Origin: Ophiocordyceps camponoti-saundersi (nom. inval.)
Lineage: Eukaryota; Ascomycota; Sordariomycetes; Hypocreales; Ophiocordycipitaceae
Length of the DNA stretch: 64,000 nucleotides
Reading direction: 5' to 3'
NCBI GenBank assembly: GCA_003339415.1
Contig: PDHQ01000046.1
Location: 65,119-129,118 of the forward strand
Position numbers and translations under genes: made by a program. Every line of letters starts with the position of its first letter. Positions within the stretch are counted from its first letter, which is position 1. Below, piece after piece: positions 41,787-52,991 of the stretch. The notes beneath the pieces were generated by a model. That model made no database searches and was not told the origin of the DNA. It saw only the letters and a list, made by a program, of their open reading frames with translations.

Positions 41787-43856
41787 ATGGCAGACGAAGA
41801 GACGGAGCTCTCAGCACGGTTCGCACCAGGAGGGAAACTGGATGCGGACGTGACAGCCGAGCTGCGATCCATCATGCGACTCTACGAACTATCGGTCCAA
41901 GACACGCTCTTCAAATGGGAGTCTTTCTGCTTGCGGAGAGAGCACGATGCCAACGACGTTTCGCTTCCGCTGGTGCGGGACCTCAAGGGGAGCATTCAGA
42001 GGGAGCGGAGCGAGAGCTTGGCCTTGTCGATGAAGGAGAAGGCTGTGGAGCCTAGGAATACTAGGGCTGGCGCTGCGGCTTCTGCTTTGGTCATGGATTT
42101 GCTTGGTGGTGTTATGCCGGGTACGCCTGGGGCGAGGGCGAAGCGCAAGTTGGATTCGTCTCCGATGACGGCGGGGGAGCATGCGTGGGTGATGGCTTTT
42201 ATTTCGTCCTCTTCTTCTCACTATAGCTGTTCTATCGTGCTCATTCATTGCCAGGTCTAGCTCTTCGTTTGCCGATCGGGCCAAGTCTGGCGAGATCATC
42301 GAAGTGCTCAACGGTCATCTCTCAGCTGCCAAGGCGCCGACGACGACGACGACGACGACAACCTATCCCGAGACGCGAATCAAGCTGACGGCGGCGTCGG
42401 ACCAGAAAAAGATGGGGTATAAGCCTTTGGCGATGAAGCTGTCGGAGACGAGCGAGATTCTCGACGACCGCATCGACGATTGGGCCGAGCTGGTGCGGGA
42501 GCATCACGGGCTGGACGAGTCGGAGTTTGGTAACGCCGCCGCGCAGGGCACGACTGAAATCGTGGCCGTTGGACGGATCGCCTCGGACGCGGTTACGGAC
42601 GAGGGCACCGGCGGCAGGCTCAACGCTGCGTCTCTCGTGCTCGAGACTTCGCGTCGCACCGGCATGGGCTTCAGGGTGCCGCTCAACTTGGACTCGCTAT
42701 CTCGTTGGAGCTTCTTCCCCGGACAGGTCGTTGCCTTGAGGGGTAGCAACGCGAGCGGGAGCGACTTTGTCGTAAAGGAGGTTCTCGAAGCGCCGCTATT
42801 ACCGGGCGCTGCTTCGGCAGCTGCCGCGCTCGATGCATGCAGAGAGAGACTTCGAGGCGGGCGTCGTGACGAGGAGGAAAAGGACCCTGCGCCGTTGAAC
42901 ATCATCTTTGCTTCCGGCCCCTATACGGCTGACGATAACCTCGATTTCGAGCCTTTGCATGCGCTGTGCAGCCGCGCGGCTGATGAACTCGTCGACGCCA
43001 TCGTCCTCGCCGGGCCCTTTATCGACGTTGACCATCCGCTCATCGCAAGCGGCGACTTCGACCTCCCGGAAGGCGTCGGCATCGATCCGGATACGGCCAC
43101 CATGACGACAGTATTCCGATACCTATTCGCTCCGGCTCTGAACCGACTCGCCTCTTCGCGGCCGCATCTTACCATGATGCTCGTGCCGTCCGTGCGAGAC
43201 GTCCTGGCCAAGCACGTCTCATGGCCGCAGGATGCCTTTCCGCGCAAGGACCTGGGCCTTCCCCGCACGGCGCGCATACTCTCCAACCCGATGACGCTGT
43301 CTATCAACGAGATGCTGCTCGCCGTCTCCACTCAGGACATTCTCTACCAGCTTCGAGGCCAGGAGGTGGCGGCGGCGGCTCAGGGCGATCTCATAGCCAG
43401 GCTCTGTCGATACCTCATCGAGCAGCGACACTACTTCCCGCTCTTCCCGCCTACCGATCGTCGGAATTTGCCCCGTACGGGAACGGAAGACGGCGTCGCT
43501 GTCGGATCCGTGCTGGACCTCGGCTATATCAAGCTGGGCGAGATGGTCAACGTCCGACCAGACGTGATGCTGGTACCGAGCGCTTTGCCGCCGTTTGTCA
43601 AGGTGAGAGGGAACAGAACCCCCCCCTCTTTCAGTTCATTTTCTTCTCTTCCTTTTCCTTTCTTCGCTGATAGACAAAAAAGGTCGTCGAGAGCGTCGTG
43701 GCCATCAACCCTGGTCACCTCTCGAAGCGAAAAGGCGCCGGAACGTACGCCCACATGACGCTTCACTGCCCCGAATCTAGCACCGGTGTCGAAGCCGACG
43801 CCATAGTCGGACATAAGATATTCGACAGGGCTCGAGTCGAGATTGTGAGGATCTGA
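41787..43856 (+). CDS. POL12: DNA polymerase alpha subunit B
   Basis: Three exons, 41787-42184, 42255-43602 and 43683-43856, encode 639 residues. The N-terminal helical part is followed by a Thr/Ser linker and SGEIIEVLNGHL. The OB fold starts near EIVAVGRIASDA, and the inactive calcineurin-like phosphoesterase domain holds IIFASGPYTADDNLDF, VLAGPFIDVDHP and VSTQDIL. The C-terminal exon reads VVESVVAINPGHLSKRKGAGTYAHMT, a hallmark of this subunit. It tethers the catalytic subunit and primase at origins and replication forks (established). The exon 1 donor is GTGGGT at 42185; the neighbouring GTGATG would bring in a stop. The last acceptor is AAAAAAG just before GTCGTC; a TAG acceptor ten bases earlier would insert three residues. 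Confidence 0.93.
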
Positions 43857-44150
43857 AAAAGGGGGAACGGTAGGGGTTTTTTTTTTTACACGGAAGGGCG
43901 GCGTTTCCCCGTTTCTTTTCGGCTTCTTTTACTCCTGCATAGCGCTTCTCGTTGCTCAGGCGTCTTCTCTGATTTTGGAAAAAAGGGGGGGGGGAAGAAG
44001 GGAAAGGAAGTGGTCTGTCGTGGGTGTTTGTGATTGTATTTTTGACGGGATAGGGGGCGTCGTCTCGCCCAATGCCAATGATTATAATGACGGCGGCTAT
44101 GGAGAGCAGGATAGATTTGGCAGTTTGATAGGAGTGAAGAAGGAAAATCC

Positions 44151-45512
44151 TCATGTGCGGGCGTCGACGTCTGTCCTGCGTCTCTTCTCACGATTCTCGT
44201 CCCGAGACGTGCTCCTCTTGCGACGGCTCCCATGGTCTCCTCGTCTCGACAAGCCTTCGTCCCCGTCCTCTCTTCTGGGCGACGAGTCGCGACGACGGTC
44301 TTCCCTGCGACGGTTCAGGGGCACGGCATTGGCGCCTTTGGGTCCCCCTCCCCTATCGTCGTCGGGTCTGAAGCGGTCGTCATCAGGACGGAAGCGGTCG
44401 TCATCAGGACGAAAGCGAGAATCGCCATCGCGACGATGACGAGGCCCGTCGTCAATCTGACCCCAGCGACCGGTGTCCTCCGACCGCATATCCTTGTACT
44501 TTGTCGCGCCCTTGCGACCGAGCTTGGTCATGTCTCGCCTCTGCAGGTACTCTGGCAAAGCTTCGCGATTGCGCACATCGTCTTGGAAGCGACTGCCCAT
44601 GATGTCCCGCTGAAGGAGGCCTGCCTTTTCCGTCTCCTCTTGAAAGAAGGCTCCTCGATGGTAGTACTTTTGCATGTATGACATCTTTCCCTTGCCCTCC
44701 TTCTCCTCGCGTTGGCGATCGAGGTGAGCTTCGTCTTCGGCGGCTCGCTCCTCGGCTGTGAGATTGCGCCGCCGCTCTACCTCGGCGATTTCCTTTTCGC
44801 GCTCTTCGATCGCTGCGCGCGCACGTTTGAGCCGTTTCAGCTCGCGGACGCGCCAGGCGGCTTCTTCGGCTTCCGGGTCGACGTCGTCGGTCGTGTCCAC
44901 GTCCGATTCGTCGTCGTCTTCGTCTTCCCAGTGCTTCTTCCTTGCTGCGCGGGCGGCCTTGTCCTTTTCTAGCTGCTCCTCTACCATGGCGTCGACGGCC
45001 TTTTTCCTAGCCTCCTCTGACGCTTTCTGGGCCGCTTCCTCTTCTTTTTCGGGGTTCTTGGAATTTTGACCTCGTTGACTTCGCGGTACGAACTTGGGTT
45101 TAAGCATTATCCTCCGCGGCGCCTCTTCCTCTTCTTCCTCTTCTTCTTCATCATCATCCTCTGCATCTGAGCCGCTGCTCTCGTTGTCATCGTCGGAACC
45201 CCCCTCGCTACCGTCTTCGTCTTCCGTGACAAAACCCTGCTCGGTGGCAAGTTTTTCTGCTCTCTGAGCAGCGAGCCGTCTTTCTTGGGCCGCCTTTTCG
45301 ACTTCTTTACGACGTGCTTCGAGGTCTATCCGGCTTAGGCTGCTGATGATCTTGCCGGCGCTGACGGCTTTGGGCGGCGCGGGGATCGAGGGCGGAGGCG
45401 GCGGTGCTTCTGCGTCGCTGTCGGAGTCGGAGGATGGTTGGTCTATCGCGGGCTTGCCGGCGCGATGACGCGCCGGCCTGGCTGGGTTCGCCGTCATGCG
45501 CTTGGGAGGCAT
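44151..45512 (-). CDS. Spliceosomal protein MFAP1 homolog
   Basis: A single exon of 453 residues. The MFAP1 C-terminal domain covers about residues 135-385: MLKPKFVPRSQRG, EEAAWRVRELKRLKRARA, RRNLTAEERAAED, SYMQKYYHRGAFFQ and GRKGATKYKDMRSEDTG. The acidic stretch near residue 120 and the RS/RD-rich tail are typical. Human MFAP1 and its nematode relative act in the spliceosomal B complex beside Prp38; this is established for those. The tail holds three perfect RFRPDDD heptads encoded by a 21-bp DNA repeat near 44370-44433. Convergent with POL12, 294 bp between stops, and divergent from the MAT2B-like gene. Confidence 0.9.
   Translation of the reverse strand: MPPKRMTANPARPARHRAGKPAIDQPSSDSDSDAEAPPPPPSIPAPPKAVSAGKIISSLSRIDLEARRKEVEKAAQERRLAAQRAEKLATEQGFVTEDEDGSEGGSDDDNESSGSDAEDDDEEEEEEEEEAPRRIMLKPKFVPRSQRGQNSKNPEKEEEAAQKASEEARKKAVDAMVEEQLEKDKAARAARKKHWEDEDDDESDVDTTDDVDPEAEEAAWRVRELKRLKRARAAIEEREKEIAEVERRRNLTAEERAAEDEAHLDRQREEKEGKGKMSYMQKYYHRGAFFQEETEKAGLLQRDIMGSRFQDDVRNREALPEYLQRRDMTKLGRKGATKYKDMRSEDTGRWGQIDDGPRHRRDGDSRFRPDDDRFRPDDDRFRPDDDRGGGPKGANAVPLNRRREDRRRDSSPRREDGDEGLSRRGDHGSRRKRSTSRDENREKRRRTDVDART
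44370..44433. repeat. 21-bp tandem repeat inside MFAP1 homolog
   Basis: Three near-identical 21-bp units encode the heptad RFRPDDD in the RS/RD tail. In-frame, so copy number changes would not disrupt the gene. Confidence 0.8.
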
Positions 45513-45970
45513 TTCGGGTGATTGATGTGGTGGATGATGATGCTTGAAGTCGGGATTTATCCATGAACAGCTGAGTTGACTCTAGCTATCGATAAAGAAT
45601 TCCGGGCTTCGAAGATGGGGTCTACCCTACAGCGTCATGACTTATGTAAAAGCCACTTTCTCACCGTGCCTCTCTGCGATTCCACAATCTCAAGACTCAA
45701 ATCTCTATCATCTGCTGTTCTAATGAAACATCTTCTTAATAATAGATGTCACTTCCATATACATACATACAAGCAGGGATCGCCTGCATTTTTGTCATTG
45801 AATCACTCCTTGTTCATTGCGGTTCATAAACAAGATCGGCATCGGTGGATAAAAAGTCCGAACCTGAGATGGTCGAGATACCTTCCGTACACAGATAGCT
45901 GCTCCTTATTAAAACCCCCACCTTTCTTACTGCCTTGCTCCTCGCGACCTCGCCTCGACGCAATCTCATC
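45513..45970. promoter_or_regulatory. Divergent promoter MFAP1 / MAT2B-like
   Basis: About 460 bp between divergent starts. A frame leading into the MAT2B-like gene starts slightly upstream but adds nothing conserved. Confidence 0.4.
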
Positions 45971-47124
45971 ATGGCCCAACGAACGGTGCTCGTAACAGGT
46001 GCGACGGGCCTCCTCGGCCGAGAGGTAGTCAAGGCATTTCGGCGCGGTGGATGGAATACCAAGGGCACAGGCTACTCTCGCGCGGACGGCATCGATGTTC
46101 TCAAGATCGACCTGCAAAAGGAGGACGAGGTCGGCCGCGCGCTGGAAGAGACCAAGTCTGCCCCCCTGTGCGAATGACAGGCCCGACGACTGACCGTCGC
46201 TATTTTGCGGGGAAAAAAAGACCGCAGGTCATCGTCCACTGTGAGTGACGGACATTGTCTCGCCACGCAAGACAACGGAGCGTAACACACCGGGCACTAC
46301 AGGCGCAGCCGAGAGGGCCCCTGATAAGGTGGCCAAGGATCCGCAGGGCGCGCGGGCGCTCAACGTCGCAGCCAGCGCAAGCCTCGCGAAGCTGGCGGCA
46401 TCGCGAGGCATCCTGGTCATCTACATCTCGACCGATTACGTGTTCCCTGGCACGGCGGGCGAGGCGCCTTACGAGGCCGATGCCGCGCCAAGGCCGACCA
46501 ACCTGTACGGACAAACCAAACTGGACGGTGAAGATGCGGTGCTCGACGAGTTTGCGCGGGCCGGGAAGCAGGGTCTGGGCGTGGTGCTGCGTGTGCCGGT
46601 GCTGTACGGTCACGCAGAGACGCCGAGCGAGAGCGCCATCAACAGCCTGCTCGACTCCGTCTGGAAAGCTCAGACGGAAGGTATCGAGATGACGATGGAC
46701 CACTGGGCGCGGCGGTACCCGACAAACACGGAGGATGTGGGACGCGTCTGTTGCGGTATGTCTCAGCAGCCCCTCCCTCTCCCCCTTCCCGGTCACACCT
46801 CTTGTCGTTGACGTCCGAGGTCCTGCAGACGTGGCGACCAAGTATCTCGAAGTCGGCTCGCGAGAGAAGCTGCCACGGATCCTACAGTTCTCGAGCGAGG
46901 ATGAAATGACAAAGTACGATATTTGCCAGCTCTTGGGGGACATGATGGGCCTATCGACGGCGGGCATCAAGCCAAACATGCAGGGAAATGAGGCCAATTC
47001 CTCGGCACAGAGGCCATACGATTGCCATCTTAGCACCAAGGCTCTCAAGGGTCTGGACATTGATGTATCGACTTGTGACTTTGGCGCATGGTGGAGACGC
47101 GAAGTTGGGGCCTTTCGCAAGTGA
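45971..47124 (+). CDS. MAT2B-like NAD(P)-binding RmlD family protein
   Basis: Four exons, 45971-46155, 46221-46240, 46303-46755 and 46829-47124, encode 317 residues. The Rossmann loop is VTGATGLLGREVVKAF. After the second junction come HCAAERAPDKVAKDP, IYISTDYVFPG, NLYGQTKLDGE (Tyr and Lys of the extended-SDR YxxxK), RVPVLYGHAE, RRYPTNTEDVGRVC and QFSSEDEMTKYDIC. The sequence matches fungal relatives of the methionine adenosyltransferase regulatory beta subunit; bacterial kin reduce dTDP-rhamnose precursors. Catalysis versus regulation cannot be judged. Exon 2 is just 20 nt and supplies PQVIVH with split codons at both ends. Intron 1 has a GTCTGC donor with C at +3. Without splicing the first exon ends in a stop within a few codons. 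Confidence 0.88.
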
Positions 47125-47815
47125 AGAAGTCAGATGCAAGTCACGGAGCTGTCGATCTGGGGCATCCGTGGGGACGCAGGGTTGCATGCATTGAGTGACT
47201 GACTAGAGTCGCACAGCATGTACGGATTATAGGGCTTGGAAGAAGGGAAGAGTCGCCAAGGAAGAGGAGAATGAGGAAGAAGGGCGACTTGATGGGGCAA
47301 GCCGGGGGTTATGACTGGAATGCAGGGACATGAAGCCATTGCTTTGCTTTGATGTACGAATATGTTACGGATATTGCACATCCACGACAAGGGCCACGCC
47401 AGCAAATGCCGTGGCGTCTCTGAACTCGGGCCCCCGCCGCCGCCGCCGCCCCCCCAGTCGATTGTTTTTCCCACGAAAAGGAAAATAGACTCCTCCTAGC
47501 AAGACAAAGAGACAAGGGGAAGTGAAAGTAAACAATAGAGAAGAGAGAAGGAAAGAAAAAAGGAAACAAAACAAAAGGCGAAAACATAATTCCCTCGTAT
47601 AGAGGCTTGTGTATTCGCACATTAGTAGTTGTTGCATACAGTACTACGAGAGAGAGTGAGAGAGAGAGGGAGAGGGATCTCCATCGGCCTTTTCTTCTTT
47701 CTTTCTTTCTTTCTTCGTATTCAAATCATTGGCGAGTTGTGAAGGGAAGAGGGAAAAAAAAGAGGAGAGAGAGAGAGAGGAAGAGAGAAAAACAGAAGAC
47801 AAAACGGCCGCTGCA
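47125..47815. promoter_or_regulatory. Spacer with (CTTT)n and (AG)n tracts
   Basis: About 0.69 kb. A (CTTT)n run lies near 47694-47716 and AG-rich stretches near 47648-47672 and 47762-47790, forming the leader of the RA-PH gene. No gene. Confidence 0.5.
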
Positions 47816-50800
47816 ATGGCCGACGAACCGGCTTCCTCCGGCGTCAGTCCCCGGACGCGGGCTCTGCCGCCACCACCGAAGTCGCCTCCACCACCACCGC
47901 CGGGCAACGTCTCGCGCTACCACAGCTTGCGAGGGAAAAGCGTATCTTCGGCCCAGCCGTTTGATATCTTTTGCGACAGCCCGAGCAGCGATTTTTCCGA
48001 CTCGGGAAGCGGTAGAAGCAGCACCAAGAGCAGCAAAAGCAGCAACAGCAGCGGCAGTCCTGATTCGGCGAGACGAAGGTCGAAGTCGGTCGCGGCTGCT
48101 GTGGTCCGAGGTGGAGGGGGAGGGGGAGGGGGAGGAAGAGGAGGAGGTGGTGGTGGTGGCAGTGGTGTTGGTGGAAGAGGAGGAGGAGGAGGAGGAGGAG
48201 GGGGAAGAGGCTTGCGGTCTTGCAGTACGACCTCAGCCCTTGGAACAAGGTCTATTAACGTGGTCGGATCGCTGAAGCCGAGTCTAACAGCCCTGGAGAG
48301 TCTGAAATCGCCAATCGAAAGCGTCAAAGAAACGATTCTCAAGGCGACTAATCGACGAGTCGTCTCGGAAAAGCAAATCGCAAAGGACGAAGACGAAATC
48401 GAAGACGAAGACGAAAAGGAGGGCGAAGGATTACTATTGCGTCACGAGGGGCTCCTTGTCGAGGAGAACAAGGATAAGGACAAGGAGAAGATCAAGGAGG
48501 TAGCAACGGGGGAGGAGGAGGAGGAGGTGGTGGTGGTGGAAGTGGTAGTGGTGCCGCGGCAGCAGCAGCAGCAGCAGCAGCAACAGCAGGAGGAGGTGGT
48601 GGGAAAAAAAGCCCAAGACAAAGAACAAGACGCCCTTCTCGCCGCACGTCTCGAGGCTGAGACTGATCGCATCCTGGCCGAACAAAAGAAACTCGATCTC
48701 GCTCGTCTTCAGGCGCAATTGGAGTCTTCTTCTCCTTCTCCTCCTTCTCCTCCTCCTCCTCCTCCTCCTTCTTCTCTTCCTCCGCATCATCCTCCCCAGC
48801 CTCCCCAGCCTCCTCAGCAATCGTCATCCAAGTTCAGTCGTCGACCGCTTCTTCTTTCGTTGGCGTTTTTGTCGCGCGGACGAAAGGCGACGAATAAGAG
48901 TGCAATCAGTCATCCCAGTGCGCCTACGAGCTCTGACGCCCTTTCTTTGCCTCCGCAGAAGCCGCAGCAGCAGCAACAGCAGCAGCAGCCGCCGCCACAG
49001 CCGCAGCAGCGCATGAGCTTCATCGAGCCGGGCGGGAGGGGCATCGTGCCGCGAACCGATGCCCCGGCTTCGGCCATCAATGGTGGCGAACGGGTAAGAA
49101 TCAAAACAAATGGCCTCTCAATCCATCCTCTCTCCCTCTCTCTCCCCCTCACGTTTCCGCTGTCCTAACTCTCTCTCTCTCTCTCTCTCTTTTCTCTTCG
49201 CTCTTCCCACAGCGCGTCATCGTCCGCTGCCAATCTTCGACAATCACCCTCTCCGTCAATGCCGAAACGACGCCCGTCGACGTGATGCGACTGGCGGCCG
49301 AAAAGGCCAGCCACTCCGTCTCCCCCGCCACCTGCGTCGTCGTCGAGTGCTATTTCATGCTGGGAATCGAGCGACGTCTTCGTCGATACGAGCGCGTTCG
49401 CGACATTCTCAACTCGTGGGACGACGATGAGCAGAATTCGCTTCTCGTCATGCCCACCGGCCCCGACGGCGTCGGCAACAGCAGCGGCCTCGACCTCGCT
49501 GGCGTGTCGCGATCGGACGATGCGCCTTCGGGTTTCAGCTTTCAGCTTCACCATTCGGCTCGTCCGGGAAAGTGGAATAAGCGCTGGATCACGCTTCAGG
49601 ATGGCGGACAGATGTTCGCCTCCAAGAGACCAGATGCCGGCCCGTCCGACAAGGACAGCTCTGTGCTATGTCACCTGTCCGACTTCGACATCTACAGGCC
49701 CAAGGAGAGCGAGATGAGGCGAAACCTCAAGCCGCCCAAGAAGTTTTGCTATGCCATCAAGAGCCAGCAGAAGACGTTTGTCTTCCCCAATGGCGAGAAC
49801 TTCGTACACTTCTTCTCCACCGATGATGAGAAGTTGGCTGCCCGGTTTCACGACTTGGTTCACGGATGGAGGAGCTGGTATCTCGTCAACAAGGTCCTCG
49901 ACCTCGGTCACGACGACGACGGCGACGACAAGAAGAAGAGGAACAAGAAGAAGTCGCCCGAGGTAACGTACAATCTATTGTCCGGTGGCACGACGACGCC
50001 CGTGGCGGCTTCGATGACAACGTTGAAAGGGAGCACGCTCCCTCCAGTCATCAAGCCGGTCGAGTCGACGACTCACGCCTCGGACACCCCCCTCATGGAC
50101 GTGGCCGGCTTCAAGGTGCCGGACATCAAGTCGCTGCCCGGTCGCAAGTCGTCGCTGGTGCCGCCGCCTCCGATCCCGGAAAAGGACAAGGACCGCCAGT
50201 TCTCGGCCAAGGGCCTCCTGGGAGACGCCTACGATAAGCGGAAGCAGGAGGAGGCTCAGGAGCGCATTGCGGCGGCGACGGCGGAGATCAAAGTCGAGAA
50301 GCCCTTTACCGACGGCCCGTCGCTTCTCAACGGCGGCGTTCCCTCCAATAACACCGGCTCCACCACCGCTGCTACCGCCGCCGCCGCCGCCGACAACAAC
50401 AAGCCCGAGCCCAAGTCATGGTTCCCCTCGGCGGCGGAGCACTCGGCCCGTACTCGGACCCTGCCTCCCCCTTCGCAGCCCGGCAGACGACCTTTTACCG
50501 CCGACGCTGCCGCCCAGCTTCAGCGGGATAAGCAGGCTCCTCCCGTGCCGCCGACGCCTCCGCTGCTCAACTTCGCAAAGGACTTTCCGGAGCCGCCTCG
50601 GTTCCGAGACCCGCACGGTCACCATCACAACAACAACAGCAGCCATCATCACCCTCATCATCGTCACCAGCACAGCTCGTCTCGACATCATCACAACGGC
50701 CCCCATCATCATAACAACCACCACCACCACCAACACCAACACCAACATCACAACCACGCAGGCCAGCCCCTCATCAACTTCGCCTCGGGAGGAGCGCCGC

Positions 50801-51087
50801 AGACACCCCCCGCCGGGCCCCCCCAGCGAGCCGTCTCCCGCAGGGGCGCCCCCGCCCCGCCGAACCTCCCCGCCGCCATGTCGCCGGCCGGCCGCGGGAG
50901 GAGCAGGTCCGCCGTCGTCAGCCCCGCGGCGGGCGGGAGGCGACCCGGTCACGACGAGTATCCGCCTTTGCCGCATGGTGCCAACCGCGCTGTTAGGAGG
51001 GAGAGGCTGGCTGATACGCCGACTCGTTCTGGTGGTGGTGGTGCGGCTGGTCGTCGACCTGAGCCGTTTGTTAACCATGCCAAGTGA
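47816..51087 (+). CDS. RA-PH domain adaptor (MRL-like) with homopolymer tracts
   Basis: Two exons, 47816-49093 and 49213-51087, encode 1050 residues. Exon 2 opens with a Ras-association-like fold (RVIVRC, ITLSVNAETTPVDVMRLAAE, then VECYFMLGIERRLRRYE) at about 427-508. A PH domain follows at about 530-650 (GKWNKRWITLQDGGQMF, CYAIKSQQKTFVFP, LAARFHDLVHGWRSWYL). The RA-PH tandem recalls animal Mig10/RIAM/lamellipodin and fungal relatives that link Ras-type GTPases to membranes and actin; the role is inference. Low-complexity tracts are striking: Gly-rich (about 99-135), Gln runs before 270 and near 385, Pro-rich, and a His/Asn-rich zone at about 897-941. The C-terminus is Arg/Pro-rich. The ATG chosen is the first after an AG-rich leader. 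Confidence 0.8.
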
Positions 51088-51446
51088 TTCTTACTTGTTG
51101 ATTGTTGGTGATGGTGGTGGTGGTGGTGGTGGTGGTGGTGGTGGTGGTGTATTTGTTGGTCAAGGGGCGGATGGAGATGTCGCCGATGGTATTCATATGT
51201 TTCAAGGTCGGAGGCACATATCGCCTTTCAATCCTGGGTCCCGATTCTTCTTCTTCTCTTTCTTCTCTTTCTTCCTCTTTCAACTTCTTCTTCCCTCTAC
51301 TTCTACTTCTTTCCACTTCTTCCTTCTCTTCCTTCTTCTTCTTCTTCTTCTTCTTCTTCTTCCCCCTTCTTCTTCCCATCTCTTCTTCTTCTTCTTCACC
51401 CTCTTCCTCCTTCTTCTGACTACTTCACCTTCTTCTTCATCACCCT

Positions 51447-51484
<38 letters not shown>

Positions 51485-51868
51485 ACAACCTATACAGCTT
51501 ACTACTCAACTGCTTCCTCTCCTTTGTCGATGAACGGGACCATTGGAATACGTTCTTCCCTTTATCCTTTCTTCTTCTTCTTCTTCTTCTTCTTCTTCTT
51601 CTTCTCTTCTTTGGCTTCACGCCGCACTCTCCTTTCCTTTTCCCAGGCTTATCAATCCCGATCGGATGCCGTTTCACCAAATGACATCTTATGGACGCAT
51701 GCACGACGGAGGAAACTTGGTGTCTGAGATGGATAGGTAGCTCACATTGTATCACCTGCTACTAGTCCCGAGGTATCATTTAGCCTTTTAAAACATGCAC
51801 ATCTCGTCGTCTCTTCTTCTTTCTTTCCACCTTGAAAGGCTATGATTAGAGGCGGTGTCACGACTCCG
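51088..51868. repeat. Microsatellite-dense spacer: (GGT)n, (TTC)n, C35, (CTT)n
   Basis: 3' flank between convergent RA-PH and ERG20 genes. It contains (GGT)n at about 51111-51149, TTC-type runs at about 51325-51360, a 35-base C homopolymer at 51448-51482, and a second (CTT)n run at about 51566-51605. Apparent frames here are repeats only. Confidence 0.8.
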
Positions 51869-52991
51869 TCACTTGCTTCGCTTGTAGATCTTATTGAGAA
51901 AGGTGGTAAAGACTTCTCTTTTCAGACCCTCGCTTTCGTCGACTTGGCTGATCATGAGACGCAGCTCGGAGACGCGCTTCTCTTCGTAGGCCTCCCAGTG
52001 ATCCTTGAGCTTCAACTCGTCGTAGAGGCGCTTGACGGCCAGCTCCTTGGCGTCGTCCTTGCGGCCGTAATTCTCGTCGAGGATCTTGCGCTGTTCGGGC
52101 GTGACGAGCTCGAGGGCCTTGTTGATGAGCCAGGAGCACTTATTGTCTTTGATGTCGGTGCCGATCTTGCCGATATGCTCGGGAAGGCCAAAGTTATCGA
52201 GGTAGTCGTCTTGGAACTGAAAGTATTCACCGATAGGGATGAGAATCTTGCGGGCCTGTTCGAGATTCTTGGGCGTGGCCAGGTTGAGCATGTGGAGGGC
52301 GAGGGCAACGGGCAGATACAAGGAGTAGTAGGCCGTTTTGTAAATGACGATGAAACGACACTTGTTCATGGAGAAGAGGTCGAGATTGACGGTTTCAGGA
52401 GCGGTGAGCAGGTCATTCAGTTGGCCAATTTCCGTCTGCAGAGTCGTCTCGTGGAAGAGGTCGATCAAGCCGACGTAAGAAGGATGGGAACGGAAATAAG
52501 TCTTGAGAAGGACATAGATGGAGGATTCGAGCATAAAGGCATCGTTGATGGCGATCATGCCGACTCCTGGTTGGCGATACCAGCAGGGCTTATCGCGACG
52601 AGTGATGCTGCTGTCCATGATGTCGTCCGAGACGAGGAAGAAGGCCTGCAGTAGCTCCGTAGACCATCCCAAGGCGGCAGCTTGGAGGAACTGCTTTTCG
52701 TCGAGAGGGGCGTCGAGCAAGATGGAGGCGGAGTCAGGTACTGACATGCCGCGATGGCATTTTCCGCCAAGCGTGTTGGTCTCGATATTCTGCGGGAAGG
52801 TGGGAGAAAGAAGGGAGTCAGCTTTTTTTTCTTGAGGGAAAGAGTAGAATGATGGTGTTTCTTTCTTCTACCTTTTTGAACCATTCGAAAGCGTCGGACG
52901 GTAGATTGTAGGTCTGAACATGGTTGAGGATGACATCGACAAAGGTCGGGAAGACGGCTTCGAATTCCTCGCGCGTCGTTTTCTTGGCCAT
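51869..52991 (-). CDS. ERG20: Farnesyl diphosphate synthase
   Basis: Two exons, 52991-52872 and 52789-51869, encode 346 residues. The first aspartate-rich motif is DDIMD (Asp95, 96, 99), preceded by two Phe residues (90, 91), the usual length determinants of farnesyl synthases. The second motif is [10 protein letters not shown]. The C-terminus ends YKRSK, the normal KxRxK-like basic tail. The enzyme condenses dimethylallyl and isopentenyl diphosphate to geranyl then farnesyl diphosphate for sterols, quinones and prenylation (established). The region [12 protein letters not shown] differs from the common GGKYNRGLSV but keeps Gly, Lys and Arg. The intron has a GTAGAA donor and GCAG acceptor. 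Length is typical. Confidence 0.96.

Noticed and set aside
50267..51727. 486-codon + frame overlapping the RA-PH gene
   Set aside because: Out-of-frame reading of low-complexity coding DNA that runs on into microsatellites; the main frame holds the RA and PH domains.
51102..51755. Long frames on both strands in the microsatellite spacer
   Set aside because: They are translations of GGT, TTC, C and CTT arrays without any protein-like segment.
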